NCBI RefSeq assembly: GCF_004365705.1
Contig: NZ_SOBN01000001.1
Location: forward strand, 3,086,001-3,150,000
Reading direction: 5' to 3'
DNA: 64,000 bases
DNA from: Streptomyces sp. 846.5
GTDB taxonomy: Bacteria; Actinomycetota; Actinomycetes; Streptomycetales; Streptomycetaceae
Shown: positions 58,437 to 64,000 of the stretch, in pieces
Layout: each line of letters begins with the position of its first letter
Position numbering within the stretch: the first letter of the stretch is position 1
The notes under the pieces: generated by a model
What the model was told of the DNA's origin: nothing
Databases searched by the model: none
Seen by the model: the letters and a program-made list of their open reading frames with translations, nothing else
Made by a program: the position numbers and the translations under genes

Positions 58437-60080
58437 TTACTTGTTGACGGTGATGTCGGTGTAGACCGGCACGCTGAACGGGTCCAGCGCCACGTTGGAG
58501 ACCTTCGAGGACCAGCCGACCAGGCCGTTCTGGTACCACAGCGGGATCGCCGGCAGGTCGGTGACCAGCAGTTTCTCGGCCGACTTGAAGTCGGAGACGG
58601 CCGTGGCCTTGTCGGACGCCGCGTTGGCCTGGTTGACCAGGCTGTCGAACTGCGGGCTGCTGTAGTGCGAGTCGTTCGACGCCGCGTTGGTGAAGTACAG
58701 CGGCTGCAGGAAGTCCTGGATCAGCGGGTAGTCCATCTGCCAGCCACTGCGGAAGGCCGAGGTCTCCTGCTTGTTCTGGATCTGGTTGCGGAAGGACGCG
58801 AACGTGCCGACCGGCTTGCCGACGCAGGCGCTGGTGTTGCCCAGCGCGTTGTTGATGCTGTTGCAGACCGCGTCGACCCACTCCTTGTGCGAGCTGTCGG
58901 CGTTGTAGCTGATGGTCAGCTGACCACCGGGGATGCCGCCGCCCTGCTGGATCAGCTGCTTGGCCTTGGTGGGGTTGTAGGTGCAGACGTCGCCGCAGAG
59001 CGTGGAGCTGAAGCCGCCCGCCTCGCCGAGGACCGGGGAGGTCCAGTCGGTGGCCGGGGTACGGGTGCTGTTGAAGATCACCTTGGTGATCGTCGCCCGG
59101 TCGATGGCCATCGAGATGCCCTGGCGGACCAGCTTGGCGTTGGCCGTGCTCCAGCCCGCGTTGTAGAGCGGGAAGGAAATGGTCTGCAGGATGCCGGCCG
59201 GCTGGTTGATGAAGCGGCCGCTGAGGTCGGACTGGGCGGTCTTCAGGGCGCTGGTGGACAGGCCGTTGTCGATGTCCAGGTTGCCGGCCTGCAGGTCGGC
59301 GTAGGCGGCGTTGGCGTCGGTGTAGACCTTGAGGTTGATGCCGCCGTTCTTCGGCTTGAAGTCGCCGGTGTAGGTCGAGCTCGGGCGCAGCTGCATGCCG
59401 GAGCCCTTGTTCCAGGAGTTGATCACGTAGGGGCCGTTGCCGATCGGCTTGGCCTCCCATGCCGCCTGGTTGCTGAAGAAGGCCTTGGGCAGCGGGTAGA
59501 AGGCCGAGTAGCCCAGGGTGTCGGGCCACAGCGAGAACTTCTGCGTCAGCGCGACGGTGAAGGTGTTGTCGTCGACGACCTTGAGGCCGGACATCGTCTT
59601 GGCCTTCGCCGAGCCGCTCGCCGGGTGGACGTCGGTGTAGCCCTGGATCGACGTGAAGAACGGGTCCGTGTTGTTCTGCGCGTTCGGCAGGTAGGCACCG
59701 TAGTTCCAGGCGTCCACGTAGGAGTTGGCGGTCACCGCGGTGCCGTCGCTGAACTTCCAGCCCGGCTTCAGCTTGATGGTGAAGTGCTGCTGGTCGGTCG
59801 TGGTGATCGACGAGGCGTTCGCCAGCTGGGCCTTGCCCGTCTTCGGGTCGTAGCTCTGCAGCCCGGCGAAGATCATGTTGAGGACGGCGCCGCCGTTCAC
59901 CTCGTTGGTGTCCGTGGGGATCAGCGGGTTCTGCGGATCACCCCACCACGCGGTCACCACGCCGCTGGCATTGCTGCCCGAGGAGCTGTTGGTGCTCTTG
60001 CTGCTACTGCTGCAGGCGGTTGCCGCCAGGGCGATCGCGATCGCCCCGGCCGCGAATGTGACTCGCGTGGCTCCACGCAT
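58437..60080 (-). CDS. Oligopeptide-binding lipoprotein, SBP family 5 (cassette 2)
   Basis: 547 residues. Signal peptide FAAGAIAIALAATAC with lipobox ATAC, then a Ser-rich linker. Binding-protein motifs: TAWWGDPQNPLIPTDTNEVN, FTIKLKPGWKFSDGTAVTAN and LVRQGISMAIDRATITKVIF, with an extra Cys pair in TLCGDVCTYN likely to form a disulfide. GAGGAGG precedes the ATG. The order SBP-B-C-D-F matches what I recall for S. coelicolor SCO5117-SCO5121, next to bldK. Peptide specificity unknown. Confidence 0.93.
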   Translation of the reverse strand: MRGATRVTFAAGAIAIALAATACSSSSKSTNSSSGSNASGVVTAWWGDPQNPLIPTDTNEVNGGAVLNMIFAGLQSYDPKTGKAQLANASSITTTDQQHFTIKLKPGWKFSDGTAVTANSYVDAWNYGAYLPNAQNNTDPFFTSIQGYTDVHPASGSAKAKTMSGLKVVDDNTFTVALTQKFSLWPDTLGYSAFYPLPKAFFSNQAAWEAKPIGNGPYVINSWNKGSGMQLRPSSTYTGDFKPKNGGINLKVYTDANAAYADLQAGNLDIDNGLSTSALKTAQSDLSGRFINQPAGILQTISFPLYNAGWSTANAKLVRQGISMAIDRATITKVIFNSTRTPATDWTSPVLGEAGGFSSTLCGDVCTYNPTKAKQLIQQGGGIPGGQLTISYNADSSHKEWVDAVCNSINNALGNTSACVGKPVGTFASFRNQIQNKQETSAFRSGWQMDYPLIQDFLQPLYFTNAASNDSHYSSPQFDSLVNQANAASDKATAVSDFKSAEKLLVTDLPAIPLWYQNGLVGWSSKVSNVALDPFSVPVYTDITVNK

Positions 60081-60338
60081 GGACGTGCCTCCTCAGACGT
60101 GCTGTATTCCTACTATCTGTCACCGTCAGAGATGCCTATGACCAAATGGGATTTCGGTTTGATCACACGCCTGTGACTCATATCTCGCAACCTGGGCGTG
60201 TCCAGGTGGGTGCAAGGAACCATGAAACGGACACCTGTCACCGCCCAGGAGCATCCTGTCACCGATATCCGTACCACCTGGGACTGACACTCGGCCGGAG
60301 GGCAACTACTCAGTGTGATTAGCAGCAGGCATGAAAAA
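60081..60338. other. Promoter region of ABC cassette 2
   Basis: No gene seen. Contains the GAGGAGG site for the binding protein and a lower-GC stretch near 60095-60170 with TAGTAGGAAT on the minus strand, a plausible -10 area. The rest of the gap to typA is the typA terminator. Confidence 0.4.
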
Positions 60339-60375
60339 GCCGCTGCCCCGCCCTGGAGGAGGGCGGGGCAGCGGC
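60339..60375 (-). terminator. Intrinsic terminator of typA
   Basis: GCCGCTGCCCCGCCCT (60339-60354) pairs with AGGGCGGGGCAGCGGC (60360-60375). AAAAAG at 60333-60338 gives a run of U after the hairpin on the typA transcript, a rare textbook terminator for this genome. Confidence 0.85.
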
Positions 60376-60420
60376 CGGCTGCTGCAGTACCGCGGGGTAC
60401 CGCGGAGCGCTGCGGGGGCG

Positions 60421-62286
<1,866 letters not shown>

Positions 62287-62509
62287 ACGGGGGTGAATCT
62301 CCCGGGTCGTGGGGCGTGGTAACCGCCGTCATTGCGCCGACCCTCCCGAGTCGTTCGCGCCACCTGCCGCCGGACCACCTGCCGGGCACCACATGCCACG
62401 GCTTACCTCCATGGTACGGGGCCGCGCGCACTGGCGGCGCCCGCCCGGCCGCTGCCGGCCCGAAAGAATGTTCTTTTCAGGGGTACCCCGCAGCTGGGAG
62501 GATCCGGGC

Positions 62510-63736
62510 GTGAATCAGCCTGTGACCGCCGCCACACCGGGGCCCTCGAACCCGGTACGCCGATACAACCGCTTCCTGGCAGGTCTGCCGTTCGGGATCG
62601 CGATCGTCGCCGTGCTCGTCCTGAAGGGGAGCACGGGCAGTACCGACGTCGGTGACTCCGATCTGCTGACCACCTGGTTCTGCGCCGGGTTGGGAGGGTT
62701 GATCGGCATGCAGACGCTGATCGCGGTGCAACTGCTGCTGGGCCGGCTCGGCGGCATGGCACCCACGACGGTGTTCGTCGGCGCGGCCGGCCGTCGGCTG
62801 GGCTCGACCAGGATCGGCGGTGTCGACGTGGACTTCCGGGCCGTGCCGCTCCTTCCGGTGTCCGGCTGCATGGTCGTCGTGGACACCCCCGCAGCCAGGG
62901 TGCGGCTCTGGTTGGGGCAGGCGCTCGGCACCGGGGTCACCCTGGCTCTCGGCCTGGCACTCCTGTTGCGGGACCCCGGCATGGGAGCGGTCAGCTGGAT
63001 CGGTGCCGGAGTGACCATGATCGCCGCCGGTGTGGCCCTGACCGCGCCCTCCGTCCCCGGGACCCGGGCCTGGTTCCTGTGGCGGATGCCCTTCGACCGC
63101 AAGGGCGGGCTGGCCGACCTCAGCCATGACGCAGCCTCGCTCGCGGCCTCGCGGCGGCTGTTGGGCGGACACCTGGGCGACGCCCGGGCCGCACTGGCCG
63201 GCGCCGCGAGGCCGGATTCGGTGCCGGTGGTCTCGCTGCGGGCCTCGATCGCCCTGGGGCTCGGCGAGTACCGTGACGCCGCGCTGCTGGCCCGGCTGGC
63301 CCTGGAGCGGTCCCGGTCCGTCGCCCAGCGTTCGATGCTGGCCGGGATCCACTCCCGCGCGGCCGCTTACGAGCTGGAGGCCGGAACGCTGCCACCGGAG
63401 GTCGCCCGCCCGGCGATGGAATACGCGCTGACGTTGATCAAGGCCGAGTTCCCGCAGTTGTTGAGGATCGGTGACCTGCCGGCGACGGTCGAGCTGCTGA
63501 ACGGCCGTGCCGCCCAGGCGCTGCCGCTGGCCAGGCGGGCGGTTCGACGGCCCACCGACGTCCAGACCACCGCCTACGGCCTGTGCACGCTGGCCGCCGC
63601 CGAGGCGGTCACCGGCGACCGGGCCGCCGCCACGACCGCCCTGGCCCGGGCCCGGCGGCTGATGCCGGAGCTGGCCAGGATCGCCGTGGTCGAGCAGCGG
63701 CTGGCCGAGCTGGGTCCGGCGGCGCCGGTGGGGTGA
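62510..63736 (+). CDS. Membrane protein with cytosolic TPR-like C-terminal half
   Basis: 408 residues from GTG 62510, with GGGAGGA 7 bases upstream. The first 200 residues contain five or so hydrophobic helices: GLPFGIAIVAVLVLKG, LGGLIGMQTLIAVQLLLG, ALGTGVTLALGLALLL and WIGAGVTMIAAGVALTA. The second and third flank a soluble strand-rich piece (RIGGVDVDFRAVPLLPVSG) that resembles a rhomboid/site-2-protease accessory layout but has no HExxH. The C-terminal 190 residues are Ala/Leu/Arg-rich helical repeats typical of TPR. I do not recognise the family. Divergent from typA. Confidence 0.78.
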   Translation: MNQPVTAATPGPSNPVRRYNRFLAGLPFGIAIVAVLVLKGSTGSTDVGDSDLLTTWFCAGLGGLIGMQTLIAVQLLLGRLGGMAPTTVFVGAAGRRLGSTRIGGVDVDFRAVPLLPVSGCMVVVDTPAARVRLWLGQALGTGVTLALGLALLLRDPGMGAVSWIGAGVTMIAAGVALTAPSVPGTRAWFLWRMPFDRKGGLADLSHDAASLAASRRLLGGHLGDARAALAGAARPDSVPVVSLRASIALGLGEYRDAALLARLALERSRSVAQRSMLAGIHSRAAAYELEAGTLPPEVARPAMEYALTLIKAEFPQLLRIGDLPATVELLNGRAAQALPLARRAVRRPTDVQTTAYGLCTLAAAEAVTGDRAAATTALARARRLMPELARIAVVEQRLAELGPAAPVG

Positions 63737-63766
63737 GCCCGATCCGGGGCAGCCTCGACCCGACGG

Positions 63767-64000
63767 TCAGGCCTTGGTGGTGAAGCCCAGGTCCTGGAAG
63801 TGCGGGGCGGTGAATCCGAAGGCGCCGGCGTTGGCGACACCGGTGCGCACCGCGACCAGCTCGGGCCGCTGGAAGAGCGGCAGCGAGGGGGCCTCCTGCC
63901 AGATCCGGGTGTCCGCCTCGGTGGTCAGCGCGGCGGCCGTGCCGGGGTCCAGGGCGGCGGCGGCCTTCGCCAGCAGCCGGTCCACCTCGTCCGTCCCGGT
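63767..64000 (-). CDS. Peptide-binding lipoprotein (SBP family 5), 3' end only
   Basis: 77 C-terminal residues; the gene continues past the window. DRLLAKAAAALDPGTAAALT, then IWQEAPSLPLFQRPELVAVR and FTAPHFQDLGFTTKA match the C-terminus of family 5 peptide-binding proteins, for example the IWQDAGVFPLYQRADI region of the cassette 1 protein. It is a third such protein next to typA and may be the LpqW-like one or the binding protein of a further cassette such as bldK. Convergent with the membrane protein, 30 bases away. Confidence 0.8.
   Translation of the reverse strand, partial: TGTDEVDRLLAKAAAALDPGTAAALTTEADTRIWQEAPSLPLFQRPELVAVRTGVANAGAFGFTAPHFQDLGFTTKA

Overview
The window is a stretch of the conserved core of a very high-GC actinomycete chromosome, most likely Streptomyces or a near relative (Kitasatospora, Streptacidiphilus). 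The evidence is GC-rich third codon positions throughout, frequent GTG/TTG starts, many leaderless promoters, mycothiol synthesis (mshB), an MoeZ-type adenylyltransferase/sulfurtransferase, a sigE-antisigma-htrA-tatB block, DUF3107/DUF3117 small proteins and duplicated BldK-type oligopeptide ABC cassettes. I see no tRNA, rRNA, CRISPR array, prophage, transposase or secondary-metabolite cluster.

Layout. 1-3034: 3' part of a kinase-like/flippase-like membrane protein, convergent with moeZ. 3310-7186: leftward three-gene glycan locus (PelF-like glycosyltransferase, polytopic membrane protein, NAD-dependent epimerase). 7442-11815: small lipoprotein, two tiny conserved proteins, alpha/beta hydrolase, TetR regulator, small membrane protein, ferritin-like protein. 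11816-16841: DEAD-box RNA helicase with a long leader and an Arg-rich tail, a second alpha/beta hydrolase, two conserved proteins. 16909-23386: PHP phosphoesterase, SUFU-domain protein, EamA exporter, a soluble MgtE/CBS protein overlapping a DUF1003 membrane protein, Mrp ATPase. 23534-28059: leftward envelope-stress block, ECF sigma factor - zf-HC2 anti-sigma - HtrA protease - TatB. 28245-35670: methyltransferase, DUF3117, enoyl-CoA hydratase family, tag, DivIVA-domain protein, FolP2, LOG-family protein, dapE, lysozyme-like membrane protein. 35951-44949: secreted low-complexity protein, fdxA-dapC, GNAT, SirB1-like protein, a ribbon-helix-helix relic, S9 peptidase, mshB with a coupled membrane protein. 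45218-47503: large disordered/PG-binding membrane protein. 48100-60080: two complete oligopeptide ABC cassettes pointing at each other. 60421-64000: typA, a membrane protein, and the 3' end of another peptide-binding protein.

From memory, much of the gene order parallels Mycobacterium tuberculosis around Rv1165-Rv1234 (typA, LpqW-like binding protein, mshB, fdxC-dapC, dapE, LOG, folP2, DivIVA-like, tag, DUF3117, methyltransferase, sigE-rseA-htrA-tatB, mrp). This makes it an old syntenic core rather than an island.

Two features recur across genes. Five copies of a nested palindromic repeat (outer stem built on GCGCAGTTCCCCGCGCCCCT, usually an inner stem around GCAACTGG) occur, four of them exactly between convergent genes. 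About ten genes have a TANNNT -10 hexamer 6-8 bases before the start codon, implying leaderless mRNAs. I found no clear new defence or mobile system. The best candidates for novelty are the repeat family, an in-frame insertion in dapC, the structured helicase leader, a methyltransferase with no canonical start codon, and the soluble MgtE-like/DUF1003 pair.
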